Part shown: positions 36,017-45,113 of the stretch, one piece after another
Position numbering within the stretch: the stretch's first letter is position 1
How the letters are laid out: each line of letters starts with the position of its first letter
Assembly: GCF_021491355.1 (NCBI RefSeq)
Contig: NZ_JAKENF010000001.1
Span: 496,001-560,000 of the forward strand
From: Alitabrizicola rongguiensis
Lineage (GTDB): Bacteria > Pseudomonadota > Alphaproteobacteria > Rhodobacterales > Rhodobacteraceae
Direction: 5' to 3'
Length of the DNA stretch: 64,000 nt
Program-made: the position numbers and the translations under genes
Notes under the pieces: model-generated
Database searches by the model: none
What the model saw: only the letters and a program-made list of their open reading frames with translations
What the model was told of the DNA's origin: nothing

Positions 36017-36930
36017 GCCTTAGCCTCGGCCGCTTCGGAACTGGGCGAACCGGGAGGGGGCAAATCGCCCTTCACTGCCGGTGGCTGGTTCATCAGCATT
36101 CGGATGATGACGATCAGTTCATCGCGCAGCTGCTTGCGGTGTGTCACACGGTCAAGCATCCCGTGGTCCAGAAGGTATTCGGCGCGCTGGAACCCTTCGG
36201 GCAGCTTCTCGCGGATCGTCTGTTCGATCACGCGCGGCCCGGCGAAGCAGATGAGCGCATTGGGTTCGGCGATCTGCACGTCACCCAGCATCGCATAAGA
36301 GGCGGTCACGCCGCCGGTGGTCGGATGGGTCAGGACCACGATGTAGGGCAGGCCGGCATCCTTGACCATCTGCACGGCGACAGTGGTGCGCGGCATCTGC
36401 ATCAGCGACAGGATGCCTTCCTGCATCCGGGCACCGCCCGCCGCGGAAAACACGATCAGCGGACGCTTGAGCTTGACCGCCCGCTCGGCGGCCGCGATCA
36501 GCGCGTTACCGACATACATACCCATCGATCCGGCCATGAAGGCGAAGTCCTGGGCGGCGGCCACGACCGGGGTCCGCCCGATTTCGCCCTCGGCGACCAG
36601 CATCGCCTCTTTCTCGCCGGTGGCTTTCTGGGCAGCCTTCAGGCGTTCGGGATAACGCTTCTGATCGCGGAAATGCAGTGGGTCGGTGATCGGCTCGGGC
36701 ACTTTCACCTCAGTGAAGATCCCGGTGTCGAATAGCGCGGTGAACCGTGCCCGCGGGCTGATCGCCATGTGGTGATCGCAGTTGGTGCAGACGTTCAGGT
36801 TGTCCGCCAGTTCGCGGTGGAACAGCATGGTTCCGCATTCCGGGCACTTGGTCCACAGGTTCTCGGGAACCTCGCGCCGCGAGAACAGCGAGTTGATCTT
36901 GGGGCGGACGTAGTTGGAGATCCAGTTCAT
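36013..36930 (-). CDS. accD: Acetyl-CoA carboxylase carboxyltransferase subunit beta
   Basis: This 305-residue protein is the beta subunit of the carboxyltransferase, transferring the carboxyl group from biotin to acetyl-CoA to make malonyl-CoA. A zinc ribbon at the N-terminus has cysteines 29, 32, 48 and 51. The crotonase-like core includes AGSMGMYVGNALIAA and SAAGGARMQEGILSLMQM. It needs AccA, AccB and AccC, which are not in this window. ATG 36930 opens the accD-folC operon. The promoter should lie in the 249-base gap shared with the VPLPA-CTERM gene. Confidence 0.97.
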   Translation of the reverse strand: MNWISNYVRPKINSLFSRREVPENLWTKCPECGTMLFHRELADNLNVCTNCDHHMAISPRARFTALFDTGIFTEVKVPEPITDPLHFRDQKRYPERLKAAQKATGEKEAMLVAEGEIGRTPVVAAAQDFAFMAGSMGMYVGNALIAAAERAVKLKRPLIVFSAAGGARMQEGILSLMQMPRTTVAVQMVKDAGLPYIVVLTHPTTGGVTASYAMLGDVQIAEPNALICFAGPRVIEQTIREKLPEGFQRAEYLLDHGMLDRVTHRKQLRDELIVIIRMLMNQPPAVKGDLPPPGSPSSEAAEAKA

Positions 36931-37179
36931 CGCAGGCTGGCCCTTCGGTCTCGGCGGTCAGCGCCCGAGATAAGCTGCACGGGGCAGGATTGCAATTCTG
37001 ATCGGCGACCCAAGCCAGCGGTCACGATCCGGCAACAATTCCATTGAATCCGTCACTCTGTGGAGCGCGCCCGCAATGTCTGCCAGAAACTCGTTCCGGT
37101 TCTCTCCGGAAATGCCTCAGATCGTCCCTTTTCGCGCCCGACTTGTGAGGCAGAAATCGATCATCGCAGGAGTTTCGCC

Positions 37180-37695
37180 GTGTCTGACCGCCCGCTTTAT
37201 CTTGAACTCGCCCTGTTGGCCGGTATCGCGCTGCTCGTCGGCGGACCGGCTGGCGCATGGCAGTTTCAGGTGATGGGCGGGGCACCGGAATACTTCCGCA
37301 CCGGAGACTACTCACCCGTCGCCCCTCAGCAGACCTCCGACGCGGACTCGTCGCCCTCTTCGGCCTTTGCCAACGACTTCCAGCGTACTGCAGGTGGCGT
37401 CACCTTTGACCCGCCGATGGACTTCTTCCCAGGCAGCTCGGGCAACTCTTCGGGTTCCGAACCTACTGAGCCCGCCGCACCGCCTGCCCCAGCTCTGGTC
37501 CTGCTTTCTGAGCTCGTCGAAGGACCGGGCAGCGATACGCCCGCACCGCAGGACTTTGCCCCACCATCAGGCGGACAGCTTGAAACTGTACCAACACTTG
37601 AAGCCCCGGCGCCGGTTCCGCTGCCCCCGGCATTGCCGCTCTTGGCGGCCGTTCTGGCCGGCCTGGCCCTGCTTCCCGGCCGCCGCCGGGCCTGA
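37180..37695 (+). CDS. VPLPA-CTERM sorting domain-containing protein 1
   Basis: The protein (171 residues) starts at GTG 37180, seven bases after AGGAG. It has an N-terminal signal segment (LYLELALLAGIALLVGGPAGAW), a low-complexity region rich in Pro, Ser, Gly and acidic residues, and the C-terminal tail VPLPPALPLLAAVLAGLALL ending in PGRRRA. This tripartite end (VPLPx motif, hydrophobic helix, arginine cluster) is the Rhodobacterales VPLPA-CTERM variant of PEP-CTERM, handled by an exosortase and often linked to exopolysaccharide. The body has no recognisable domain. The next gene has the same type of tail. Confidence 0.75.
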   Translation: MSDRPLYLELALLAGIALLVGGPAGAWQFQVMGGAPEYFRTGDYSPVAPQQTSDADSSPSSAFANDFQRTAGGVTFDPPMDFFPGSSGNSSGSEPTEPAAPPAPALVLLSELVEGPGSDTPAPQDFAPPSGGQLETVPTLEAPAPVPLPPALPLLAAVLAGLALLPGRRRA

Positions 37696-37927
37696 TCCGT
37701 ACGCGCAGTCTTGATGCAGGCGCCGCCCTCGGGCTCGGCGCCTTTTGCCTTGCCGAAGCGCCGCGACAACACCTCGGCAACCACAGCATTCAGGATTGTG
37801 GCAGCCGTCGGACGCTACCCATCGTGGTTACCACAATCTTTCCTTCAGACCGGCCCACAAGCACCACGGGCCGCGGTCAGACAGGGAGTCAGAACGATGT
37901 CTGCCGTCGCTTGAAAGGTCCCATCTG
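37696..37927. promoter_or_regulatory. Intergenic region between the two VPLPA-CTERM genes
   Basis: This 232-base gap contains the small inverted repeat GTGG-TTA-CCAC at 37824-37834, about 93 bases before the second gene, and a purine-rich site GAAAGG near 37913. No terminator follows the first gene, so readthrough is possible. No supported coding frame is present. Confidence 0.3.
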
Positions 37928-38539
37928 ATGTCCAACTCCCGCAAGTACCTGCCGGCTCTGGCCCTTGCCGCCGTTACTGCATTCATCGCTCCCGCACCGG
38001 CGGCCACGCTGATCGGTGACACGATCACGATGCAATACTTCTATCCGACCATCTCGGACGAGTATTTCGGCGGCGGATTCCCCCTGACGGTGACTGGGGC
38101 CGAGGGCACATCGGATCTGGTGAAGGACAGCTTCCCTGGCGGCCCATTCTTCAGCGTGGACATCGAGGCGCAATCGATCATTGTGACCTTCCTGCAGAAC
38201 ACCTGGTTCACCGGCACAATCTTCGACGGGATCGTTCTGTCCAGCATCGATTCGGCAATCGAAACCGTCAGCCAGTCGAGCGGCCCGGCGGGAATCGTCT
38301 CCAAGATCGGCAACATGGTCAGCTTCAACTTCGTGGGCCATATCTACGGTACCGGGCAAAGGGTGGTTGCCGATGTCGGATTTGCTGCGCCAAGCGCGCC
38401 CGCCGCGCCGACTGTCGAACAGGCCGCCACGCCGGCAGAGGTGCCGCTGCCGCCGGCGCTTCCCCTGTTCGCCAGCGTGATCGCGGGACTTGCGGTTCTT
38501 CCCACGAAGAACCGGCTTGCCCGCAAGAGAGCACGCTGA
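37928..38539 (+). CDS. VPLPA-CTERM sorting domain-containing protein 2
   Basis: The 203-residue protein has a clear signal peptide (SRKYLPALALAAVTAFIAPAPAA), a body of about 130 residues rich in beta-forming and hydrophobic residues (TLIGDTITMQYFYP, FFSVDIEAQSIIVTF) and the sorting tail VPLPPALPLFASVIAGLAVL followed by a basic KNRLARKRAR end. The body resembles the secreted proteins that precede PEP-CTERM tails, with no catalytic motif. ATG 37928 is preceded by GAAAGG. It ends back to back with the convergent LysE gene, with no gap at all. Confidence 0.8.
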   Translation: MSNSRKYLPALALAAVTAFIAPAPAATLIGDTITMQYFYPTISDEYFGGGFPLTVTGAEGTSDLVKDSFPGGPFFSVDIEAQSIIVTFLQNTWFTGTIFDGIVLSSIDSAIETVSQSSGPAGIVSKIGNMVSFNFVGHIYGTGQRVVADVGFAAPSAPAAPTVEQAATPAEVPLPPALPLFASVIAGLAVLPTKNRLARKRAR

Positions 38540-39160
38540 TCAGGCGGCCTTAGCCGTCGCCGTCAGAACACCCGCGCCGATCAACAGCGATCCTCCCGTC
38601 CGATTGATGGCCCGGATCGCCCTTTCGCTGCGCACGAGCGACCGTGCCCGCGACGCAACAAGCCCGTAACCAAGCGCGTTGGCGAAGGCGAGGGTGAGAA
38701 AGGTCAGTTCGAAGATCAGCATCTGCTGCCAGAAATCCCCGCTGCGATCGAGGAACTGCGGCAGGAAGGCAACGAAGAAGGTGATACTCTTGGGATTGAG
38801 AGCTGTTACCAGCCAGGCATGGGCGATCATCTTCATCACCGGCGCAGCCGCGGTGATGGGCCGGGCCTCCATCGCGCCCCCTGCCCGCCAGAGCTTGACC
38901 CCGAGCCAGATGAGGTAGCCTGCGCCGAACAACTTCAGCACGGTAAAGAGCGTGGCCGAGGCCGCGAGCAAGGCACCAATTCCCAGCATCGACAACGTCA
39001 TCGCAGTGAAATCGCCAAGCGCCACGCCGACAGCCGTTGGCAAGGCCGCTCGCCACCCCTGGCCAAGCGCATATGAAACAACGAGCAGGATTGTTGGGCC
39101 AGGGATGACGAGAAGCACTGTCGAGGCAGCGACGAAGGCGAGCCAGGTCTCGATGGTCAT
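38540..39160 (-). CDS. LysE family translocator
   Basis: This 206-residue protein has six hydrophobic segments and the LysE/RhtB signature: VIPGPTILLVVSYALGQGWR near residue 19, GVALGDFTAM near 46, and LNPKSITFFVAFLPQFL near 120. Such proteins export amino acids or homoserine lactone-like compounds from the cytosol. The substrate is unknown. ATG 39160 follows GGAG on the minus strand. The in-frame sequence beyond it, up to 39463, is antisense to DUF2721 and not real. Confidence 0.92.
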   Translation of the reverse strand: MTIETWLAFVAASTVLLVIPGPTILLVVSYALGQGWRAALPTAVGVALGDFTAMTLSMLGIGALLAASATLFTVLKLFGAGYLIWLGVKLWRAGGAMEARPITAAAPVMKMIAHAWLVTALNPKSITFFVAFLPQFLDRSGDFWQQMLIFELTFLTLAFANALGYGLVASRARSLVRSERAIRAINRTGGSLLIGAGVLTATAKAA

Positions 39161-39298
39161 GGGAAACTCCTGATCCGGATGGAGCCCACTCAACACAGGT
39201 CGATAGTCCTCTGTCCAGTCCGTCAAGCGCGCCACTCGGTCTTGCCAGCGGGCTGGTACACAGGTCAACTTCGCCATCCACCCGATTCCGGACCGCCC

Positions 39299-39769
39299 AT
39301 GCTGAGCCCCGAACTCCATTCGACGATTTCGCCGCTGATCCAGGCCGCTCTTGCGCCCGTTTTCTTGCTGACAGCAATCGGCGCGACCCTTGCAGTGGTG
39401 GACACGCGGCAGAACCGGATCGTTGACCGCATCAGGGTCATCGAAGCGCAGATGACGGCCCACAACCTGTCAACGACAGAGGGGATGGAGGAGCTCGACT
39501 TCTACCTGGCCAGAACCCGTCGGATCGGGTGGGCGGCGATGTGCTGCACGCTGTCGGGCATAAGCGTAGCGCTGGTCGTCGTTCTTTTGTTCATCGACGT
39601 GCAGACAGCAGTATCTCTGGCCCCCCTGATCGAGATCATCTTTTCTGCGGCCGTTCTGTTCTACGCCGCCGCGATGTCGATCTACCTGCACGACGTGCTC
39701 GAGGTGAACCGTGGCATGCGCTATGTCACCAGCCGCAAGACGAACAGTGCTGATAGAAGTGGCAGCTGA
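39299..39769 (+). CDS. DUF2721 family membrane protein
   Basis: The 156-residue protein matches the DUF2721 pattern. A first membrane segment (LIQAALAPVFLLTAIGATLAV) is followed by VDTRQNRIVDRIRVIE, a 35-residue soluble part ending in the LARTRRIGWAA motif, and two more membrane segments (CTLSGISVALVVVLLFI and IEIIFSAAVLFYAAAM). The function is unknown. The start is taken as ATG 39299. The upstream in-frame stretch from 39179 overlaps the LysE promoter region. It stands alone, divergent from LysE. Confidence 0.85.
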   Translation: MLSPELHSTISPLIQAALAPVFLLTAIGATLAVVDTRQNRIVDRIRVIEAQMTAHNLSTTEGMEELDFYLARTRRIGWAAMCCTLSGISVALVVVLLFIDVQTAVSLAPLIEIIFSAAVLFYAAAMSIYLHDVLEVNRGMRYVTSRKTNSADRSGS

Positions 39770-39883
39770 CGACCTTGCCGCAGGCGTTGACGCGAAGCGA
39801 CATGCTGACTGCACAGATCGGGATGACATGCGGACAGGGCTCGCGCTAGGCTTCGACGACGACCTTGAGCGAACGAGGCCCAC

Positions 39884-41020
39884 ATGACCCGCCACGACAC
39901 CGTCAGCCTGACCGGCGCGGCGCTTGAGGACGCGCTTGCCCCCCTACGGCGTGCCAAGTCGATGCCGGCAGAACTCTACACCTCGCCCGAGGTCTTCGGA
40001 CTGGAGCGCGAGCGGATCTTCCTGCGGAACTGGTTCTTCCTCTGTCGGGAAGAGCAGATCCCCGAGAAGGGGGACTACAAGACCTTCGACACGCTTGGTG
40101 GTCCGATCATTCTTGTTCGCGGTCAGGATGGGCAGCTGCGGTGCTTTGCGAACTACTGCCGCCACCGCGGATCGCTGCTCCTGCAGGGCTCGGGCAATTG
40201 CGGGTCGCGCATAATGTGCCCCTACCACGCCTGGAGCTACTTCAGCGACGGACGGCTGTATGGCTGCCCCGACATGAAGGATGCCGAAGGCTTTGATCGA
40301 ACGGAGAACGGTCTTGTCCCGGTCAGGATGGAAAGCTGGGCAGGCTTCGTCTTCGCCTGTTTCCGCGACGATTCTCCGCCGCTGATCGAGCATCTGGGCG
40401 ACCTTCCGCAACGCTTCGGCTCGCACCGCCTCGACCAGATGCGCTGTGTCTGGACCCTGTCGATCCCGGTCGCCTGCAACTGGAAGCTCATCCTCGAGAA
40501 CGCGATGGAGACCTATCACACCGGGACAGTTCACCGCGACACGGTCGGCGCGCAGGTCCAGCGGCCGATCCCGACCACCGGTGACTGGCTCTGCATGCAG
40601 GTCCTCAGTCGCCGCTCGATCGGAACGATGAACGCAACCATTCCGCCGCTTCCACAGATCGAGAGGCTGGATGAAGACGCGCTCGAGGGCACCTATTTCT
40701 CGGTCATCCACCCAAACGTGCAATTCGCCGTGTCCCAGGACTGCATGTGGTGGCTGAATGTCATTCCGCTGAGCGCGGATCGCTCGATTCTGGAGCTGGG
40801 CGGCTGTTTCCCCGAAAGCAGCCTTGCCCTGCCAGACTTCGACCACCACCGGAAGGCCTATGAGGAAAGGTGGGAGCGGGTTGCCCGCGAGGATATGGGT
40901 GTGCTCGAAAACCAGCAGAAGGCTCTGACTTCGGTAAAGTTCCGCCCCGGTCCGCTCTCTGGCCGTGATGATATGGTGCAGGCCGTCGGGCGCTGGAATC
41001 TCGCGCAACTGGGGGTATAG
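39884..41020 (+). CDS. Aromatic ring-hydroxylating / Rieske oxygenase alpha subunit
   Basis: The 378-residue protein is a Rieske non-heme iron oxygenase. The [2Fe-2S] ligands are Cys92 and His94 (CRHRG) and Cys112 and His115 (CPYHAW). The mononuclear iron site includes NAMETYHTGTVH, with His212 and His217. The overall form is similar to choline, carnitine or glycine-betaine monooxygenase-type alpha subunits as well as to aromatic dioxygenases, so the substrate is open. No ferredoxin or reductase gene is next to it, and a reductase must come from elsewhere. GAGCGAACGAGG upstream is only a modest ribosome site. Confidence 0.9.
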   Translation: MTRHDTVSLTGAALEDALAPLRRAKSMPAELYTSPEVFGLERERIFLRNWFFLCREEQIPEKGDYKTFDTLGGPIILVRGQDGQLRCFANYCRHRGSLLLQGSGNCGSRIMCPYHAWSYFSDGRLYGCPDMKDAEGFDRTENGLVPVRMESWAGFVFACFRDDSPPLIEHLGDLPQRFGSHRLDQMRCVWTLSIPVACNWKLILENAMETYHTGTVHRDTVGAQVQRPIPTTGDWLCMQVLSRRSIGTMNATIPPLPQIERLDEDALEGTYFSVIHPNVQFAVSQDCMWWLNVIPLSADRSILELGGCFPESSLALPDFDHHRKAYEERWERVAREDMGVLENQQKALTSVKFRPGPLSGRDDMVQAVGRWNLAQLGV

Positions 41021-41044
41021 GAGCAAAACTCTTCCAAGAGATTT

Positions 41045-41070
41045 GCCAAGGATTTTCGAGAATCCTTGGC
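41045..41070. repeat. Perfect 10-bp hairpin, first of a tandem pair before ilvD
   Basis: GCCAAGGATT (41045-41054) and AATCCTTGGC (41061-41070) form a perfect 10-bp stem with loop TTCGAG, 24 bases after the oxygenase stop. No T-tract follows on the plus strand. The form resembles a REP-type element. I did not find a second copy in this window. Confidence 0.65.
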
Positions 41071-41101
41071 GGGAAGGGGCTTCCTTGCCTTGCCCCTTCC
41101 C
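41071..41101. repeat. Perfect 10-bp hairpin, second of a tandem pair before ilvD
   Basis: GGGAAGGGGC (41071-41080) and GCCCCTTCCC (41092-41101) form a perfect 10-bp stem with an 11-base loop. It directly abuts the first hairpin and lies 48 bases before ilvD. The two could act as a transcription barrier or a structured ilvD 5' UTR. Confidence 0.6.
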
Positions 41102-41149
41102 GCACCGGGCTTTATCCCTTGCGGCCGAGCCATTCCCGGAGGAGCCGCC

Positions 41150-42886
41150 ATGACCGTCAACACCCGTTTCGACAAGTCGAAGTTGCCGAGCCGCCATGTG
41201 ACCGAGGGCCCGGCCCGCGCGCCGCATCGCAGTTACTTCTACGCCATGGGGATCACCGAGGAAGAGATCCACCAGCCCTGGGTCGGCGTCGCAACCTGCT
41301 GGAACGAGGCGGCACCCTGCAACATTGCGCTGAACCGGCAGGCGCAGATCGTGAAGCACGGGGTCAAGAAGGGCGGCGGCACACCGCGCGAATTCACCAC
41401 GATCACCGTGACCGACGGCATCGCCATGGGCCACGAGGGCATGCGCTCGTCGCTCGCCTCGCGCGATGCCATCGCCGACACGGTTGAACTGACGATGCGC
41501 GGGCATTGCTACGACGCGCTCGTGGGTCTCGCGGGCTGCGACAAGTCGCTGCCGGGGATGATGATGGCGATGGTGCGCCTGAACGTGCCCTCTGTCTTCA
41601 TCTATGGCGGTTCAATCCTGCCCGGCCGCTACAAGGGCCAGGACATCACCGTGCAGGACATGTTCGAGGCCGTGGGCAAGAACCAGGCCGGCACCCTGTC
41701 CGCAGCCGAGCTCGAGATCATGGAGCGGATCGCCTGCCCGTCCTCGGGGGCCTGCGGCGCGCAATACACCGCCAACACCATGGCCTGTGTCTCCGAAGCA
41801 ATCGGTCTGGCGCTCCTGAACTCATCGGGCGCCCCGGCCCCCTATGAAAGCCGCGACCAGTATGGCGAAGCCTCGGGCGTGGCCGTGATGAACCTGATCG
41901 AGAAGAACATCCGCGCCCGCGACATCGTCACCCGCAAGGCGCTGGAAAACGCCGCCCGCGTGGTGGCCTGCACCGGCGGTTCGACCAACGGCGCGCTGCA
42001 CCTGCCGGCCATCGCGCATGAAGCGGGGATCGAGTTCGACCTGTTCGACGTGGCTGACATCATGCGCGACACGCCCTATTTCGTCGACCTGCGACCGGGC
42101 GGGAAATATGTGGCGAAAGACCTTTACGAGGTTGGCGGCGTGCCTGTCGTGATGAAGGAACTGGCAAAGGCCGGCTACCTGCATCTCGACTGCATCACGG
42201 CAAGCGGCAAGACGCTTGGCGAAAGCCTTGAGGAAATACGCGGCGAGGCGGACGGGCGGGTGATCTATCCGATCGAGACGCCGATCACCAAGACCGGCGG
42301 CGTTGTGGGCCTGAAGGGCAACCTCGCGCCCGACGGGGCCATCGTGAAGGTGGCGGGCATGACCGAGAAGGAACAGGTCTTCACCGGCCCGGCCCGCGTG
42401 TTCGAATGCGAAGAGGACGCCTTCGAAGCCGTCAAGGCGCGCGCCTACAAGGAAGGCGAGGTCATTGTCATCCGCAACGAGGGCCCGGCGGGTGGTCCCG
42501 GCATGCGCGAGATGCTGGCGACGACGGCCGCGCTCTCGGGTCAGGGCATGGGCAAGAAGATCGCGCTCATCACCGACGGCCGGTTCTCGGGCGCGACCCG
42601 CGGCTTCTGCGTGGGCCATGTCGGGCCGGAGGCGGCGCATGGCGGTCCGATCGCGCTCTTGAAGGACGGCGACATGATCACGCTCAACGCTCTGACCGGC
42701 GAGCTGTCGGTGGCGCTGAGCGACGAGGAACTGGCCAAGCGCAAGGCGGAATGGAAAGGCCCGCGCCCGACGCAATACGCGACCGGCGCTCTGTGGAAAT
42801 ATGCCAAGCTGGTTGGCGGGGCGCGCTATGGGGCGGTCACCCATCCTGGCGCCCAGGCCGAAAAGCACGTCTACATGGATCAGTAA
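41150..42886 (+). CDS. ilvD: Dihydroxy-acid dehydratase
   Basis: The 578-residue protein dehydrates dihydroxy-isovalerate and dihydroxy-methylvalerate in valine and isoleucine synthesis. The Fe-S cysteines are in CWNEAAPCN near residue 50-57, [11 protein letters not shown] near 129 and [15 protein letters not shown] near 201. The C-terminal [15 protein letters not shown] segment is also typical. GGAGGAG precedes ATG 41150. A pair of strong hairpins lies upstream and a good terminator follows, so it is a single-gene unit. The AAPCN spelling is found in the longer IlvD subgroup with a [2Fe-2S] or [4Fe-4S] cluster. Confidence 0.96.
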   Translation: MTVNTRFDKSKLPSRHVTEGPARAPHRSYFYAMGITEEEIHQPWVGVATCWNEAAPCNIALNRQAQIVKHGVKKGGGTPREFTTITVTDGIAMGHEGMRSSLASRDAIADTVELTMRGHCYDALVGLAGCDKSLPGMMMAMVRLNVPSVFIYGGSILPGRYKGQDITVQDMFEAVGKNQAGTLSAAELEIMERIACPSSGACGAQYTANTMACVSEAIGLALLNSSGAPAPYESRDQYGEASGVAVMNLIEKNIRARDIVTRKALENAARVVACTGGSTNGALHLPAIAHEAGIEFDLFDVADIMRDTPYFVDLRPGGKYVAKDLYEVGGVPVVMKELAKAGYLHLDCITASGKTLGESLEEIRGEADGRVIYPIETPITKTGGVVGLKGNLAPDGAIVKVAGMTEKEQVFTGPARVFECEEDAFEAVKARAYKEGEVIVIRNEGPAGGPGMREMLATTAALSGQGMGKKIALITDGRFSGATRGFCVGHVGPEAAHGGPIALLKDGDMITLNALTGELSVALSDEELAKRKAEWKGPRPTQYATGALWKYAKLVGGARYGAVTHPGAQAEKHVYMDQ

Positions 42887-42912
42887 GGACGTTCCCCGTC
42901 CTTTCATTTGAC

Positions 42913-42941
42913 CGGCGGCCATCCGGCCGCCGTTTCTCTTT
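42913..42941 (+). terminator. Rho-independent terminator of ilvD
   Basis: CGGCGGCC and GGCCGCCG form a perfect 8-bp stem around the loop ATCC, followed by TTTCTCTTT. It lies 26 bases after the ilvD stop. Confidence 0.88.
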
Positions 42942-43025
42942 GGCGGGGCGTCAACGCGCGTGTCGGTCGCGGACAAGACAGGGACGCCCAATTGCCATGA
43001 TCTCCGATCATCAGGAGAGGACCCC

Positions 43026-44240
43026 ATGCCAATCAGCTACCGCAACTCCGAGACCGCACCGCCGATCATGGCCGGATCACCGCCGCCGCAGGAATGGCGG
43101 GTGCCGCGTGACGCATGGGACCGCGCTCCCTGGAACCGCTGGACCTTCCAGCACGTGTCCGAAATCCTGCCGACCGCCCGCATCCGCCACGCACTGACCC
43201 CCTCGCAGCTGCCTGAGGCCGCTGGCCGTCTGGACGATGTTCCGTTCGAGACCCCGGAAGGCCGCAGCACCACGTTCGGCGAGATGCTGGACGACACCTA
43301 CACCGACGCCATGCTGGTGTGGAAAGACGGGCATATCCTGCATGAAAGCTATCACAACGGCATGGACGCGCGATCCGTCCACCTGTTGCAGTCAGTCTCG
43401 AAATCCATCGTGGCAACCGCCGCGGCCACGCTGATCGAGGAAGGGCGGCTCGATCCGGCCGCGCCGATCACCGAGGTTCTGCCCGAACTCGAAGCGACCG
43501 CCTGGAAGGGGGCAACACTTCAGCAGGTGCTCGACATGACCACGGGCGTCCGCTTTGACGAGAGCTACGAGCAGGTCGACGGCGATGCCGGCAAGCTGGA
43601 TGTCGCGGCGGGCTGGAAACTGCCACCGGAAGGGATCGACGCGTCGGGTTGGCCGAAAAGCACATGGGAGCAGATCCTGTCGCTGACGGTTGCCGAGGCA
43701 CAGCATGGCGAGCGTTTCGCCTACCGCTCGATCGAGACCGATGTCCTGGGTCATGCAATGGAACGAGTTACCGGCCTTAAGCTTGCGGAAGTGGTGTCGG
43801 GCCGGCTCTGGCAGCCGCTCGGCTGTGTCGAGGACGCCAATATCGTCCTCGATCCTGCGGGCTACGGCACCGCCTCGGGCGGGATCAGTGCATCTCTGCG
43901 GGACATGGCACGCTTCGGGCTGGCCCTGCTGAACGACGGGCTGGTCGAGGGGCGGCGTGTGATCCCGAAGGCATGGATCGACGATACCCGGCACGGCGCG
44001 CACGGGCTTTTCAACGATAGCGGTCGAATGACCCTGCCCAACGGTTCCTACCGTAACCAGTTCTGGATCGAGGATAGCCGGCTCGGCCGCTTCATGGGGC
44101 GTGGCGTCTTCGGACAACTGCTTTACGTCATGCCGGACAAGGGGCTGGTCGCGGTCAAGCTGTCGACCTGGCCGGAGTTTGTTAGCGTGAACCGGCTGCG
44201 CCGCACCCTTGCCGCCCTGCACGCTGTGGCAGAGCTCTGA
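43026..44240 (+). CDS. Serine hydrolase of the beta-lactamase / class C-like family
   Basis: The 404-residue protein has the penicillin-binding-protein-like serine hydrolase fold. The SxxK motif is SVSKS near residue 127, a YxN-like motif lies in FAYRSIETDVLGH near 235, and a late GRGVFGQLLYVMPDKG segment takes the place of the KTG strand. No signal peptide is present, so it is probably a cytosolic esterase or amide hydrolase, such as a 6-aminohexanoate-dimer hydrolase relative, rather than a beta-lactamase. ATG 43026 follows GGAGAGGA. The substrate is unknown. Confidence 0.88.
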   Translation: MPISYRNSETAPPIMAGSPPPQEWRVPRDAWDRAPWNRWTFQHVSEILPTARIRHALTPSQLPEAAGRLDDVPFETPEGRSTTFGEMLDDTYTDAMLVWKDGHILHESYHNGMDARSVHLLQSVSKSIVATAAATLIEEGRLDPAAPITEVLPELEATAWKGATLQQVLDMTTGVRFDESYEQVDGDAGKLDVAAGWKLPPEGIDASGWPKSTWEQILSLTVAEAQHGERFAYRSIETDVLGHAMERVTGLKLAEVVSGRLWQPLGCVEDANIVLDPAGYGTASGGISASLRDMARFGLALLNDGLVEGRRVIPKAWIDDTRHGAHGLFNDSGRMTLPNGSYRNQFWIEDSRLGRFMGRGVFGQLLYVMPDKGLVAVKLSTWPEFVSVNRLRRTLAALHAVAEL

Positions 44241-44339
44241 TACGCTCGCGCAAGGCTTTGGGGTGGAAGCATTCCCAAAACGGCGCGATAAGGAGAATCG
44301 TTTACCATCCCGAAACGATGCCGCGGGACGAAGGATCGG

Positions 44340-45113
44340 ATGAGCGCAACTCTGGACAGGATGATCGACCGTTTCTGGACCCGCGGTGCCGCGCGGCGCT
44401 GGTCGCGGCTAGCCGATCGCTCCGCCTCGATGGACCTTGAGGAGTTGCGGATGGTGCGCGGGCGCGCCTGGGGCCTTCGTCGCCAGATCGACCGCGTCCT
44501 GCACGAAGCCGAGGGACGACTCGCCCTACCTGTGATCGGCCCCAACGCCATCGTGCGCCCGATGGGCACAGACTGGGCCTGGCGGCCGGCGCTGTGGCGG
44601 GGGAAAATCGCTGTTCCCGGCCAGGCGAGCGTCCCTGGAAAGGCCCAGATCTGCGAGGGCACGACGATCTATCACGATTGCCGCCGCAGCGAACTAACCG
44701 TACGCCAGATCCGCAACGAGCGTGAAGCCGACCTCGCGCCCTTCGGCATGCGGATGGACGTCTTCCGCTTCGACGGGAGCTATCTGGCACTGACGCTGGA
44801 ATTGCCGTCCGAGGTCGTCCAGGGTCTGAAGCAGCGCCACATCATCCGCCTTGCCGCCATCCTCGAACTGGAAAAACCGCTGGAGCTTTTCGCGCGGCTG
44901 AACATCAAGCAGGGCCCGAATGCCGAGCAGTTGGTGCGAGAGATCCCGATCACCGGCGAAGAAGTGGAGATGGAGTTTGATCTCGCCTATACCCGCCTCA
45001 ACGAAAAGCGGGTCGAACGGCTTTGGATCGACCTGATCTTCGAAGGACCGGAGATGAACCAGATCATTCTGCGCGACGTAACCTTCACCCGACGGCCGAG
45101 GGCAGAATTGTGA
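44340..45113 (+). CDS. DUF6478 family protein
   Basis: The 257-residue protein belongs to what I recall as DUF6478, a family of Rhodobacteraceae. It begins with a basic helix (LDRMIDRFWTRGAARRW), then has a central region with WRPALWRGKIAVPGQASVP near 81 and a C-terminal beta-rich part (GSYLALTLELPSE, ERLWIDLIFEGPEMNQI) that looks like a jelly-roll or lectin-like domain. The function is unknown. ATG 44340 is preceded by GAAGGA. Its TGA overlaps the GTG start of the next gene by four bases, so the two proteins probably act together. Confidence 0.75.
   Translation: MSATLDRMIDRFWTRGAARRWSRLADRSASMDLEELRMVRGRAWGLRRQIDRVLHEAEGRLALPVIGPNAIVRPMGTDWAWRPALWRGKIAVPGQASVPGKAQICEGTTIYHDCRRSELTVRQIRNEREADLAPFGMRMDVFRFDGSYLALTLELPSEVVQGLKQRHIIRLAAILELEKPLELFARLNIKQGPNAEQLVREIPITGEEVEMEFDLAYTRLNEKRVERLWIDLIFEGPEMNQIILRDVTFTRRPRAEL

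Noticed and set aside
39944-41506. Open frame of 520 codons on the minus strand across the Rieske oxygenase and ilvD
   Set aside because: It crosses two well-supported genes on the opposite strand and the hairpin pair between them, and has no recognisable domain.
43026-44240. Beta-lactamase conferring antibiotic resistance
   Set aside because: The SxxK fold is present, but there is no signal peptide and the third motif differs from true class C enzymes, so an esterase or amide hydrolase is likelier.
44257-44279. TTTGGG/CCCAAA hairpin after the serine hydrolase as terminator
   Set aside because: The stem is only 6 bp and competes with an inner GGAA/TTCC stem, and no T-tract follows.
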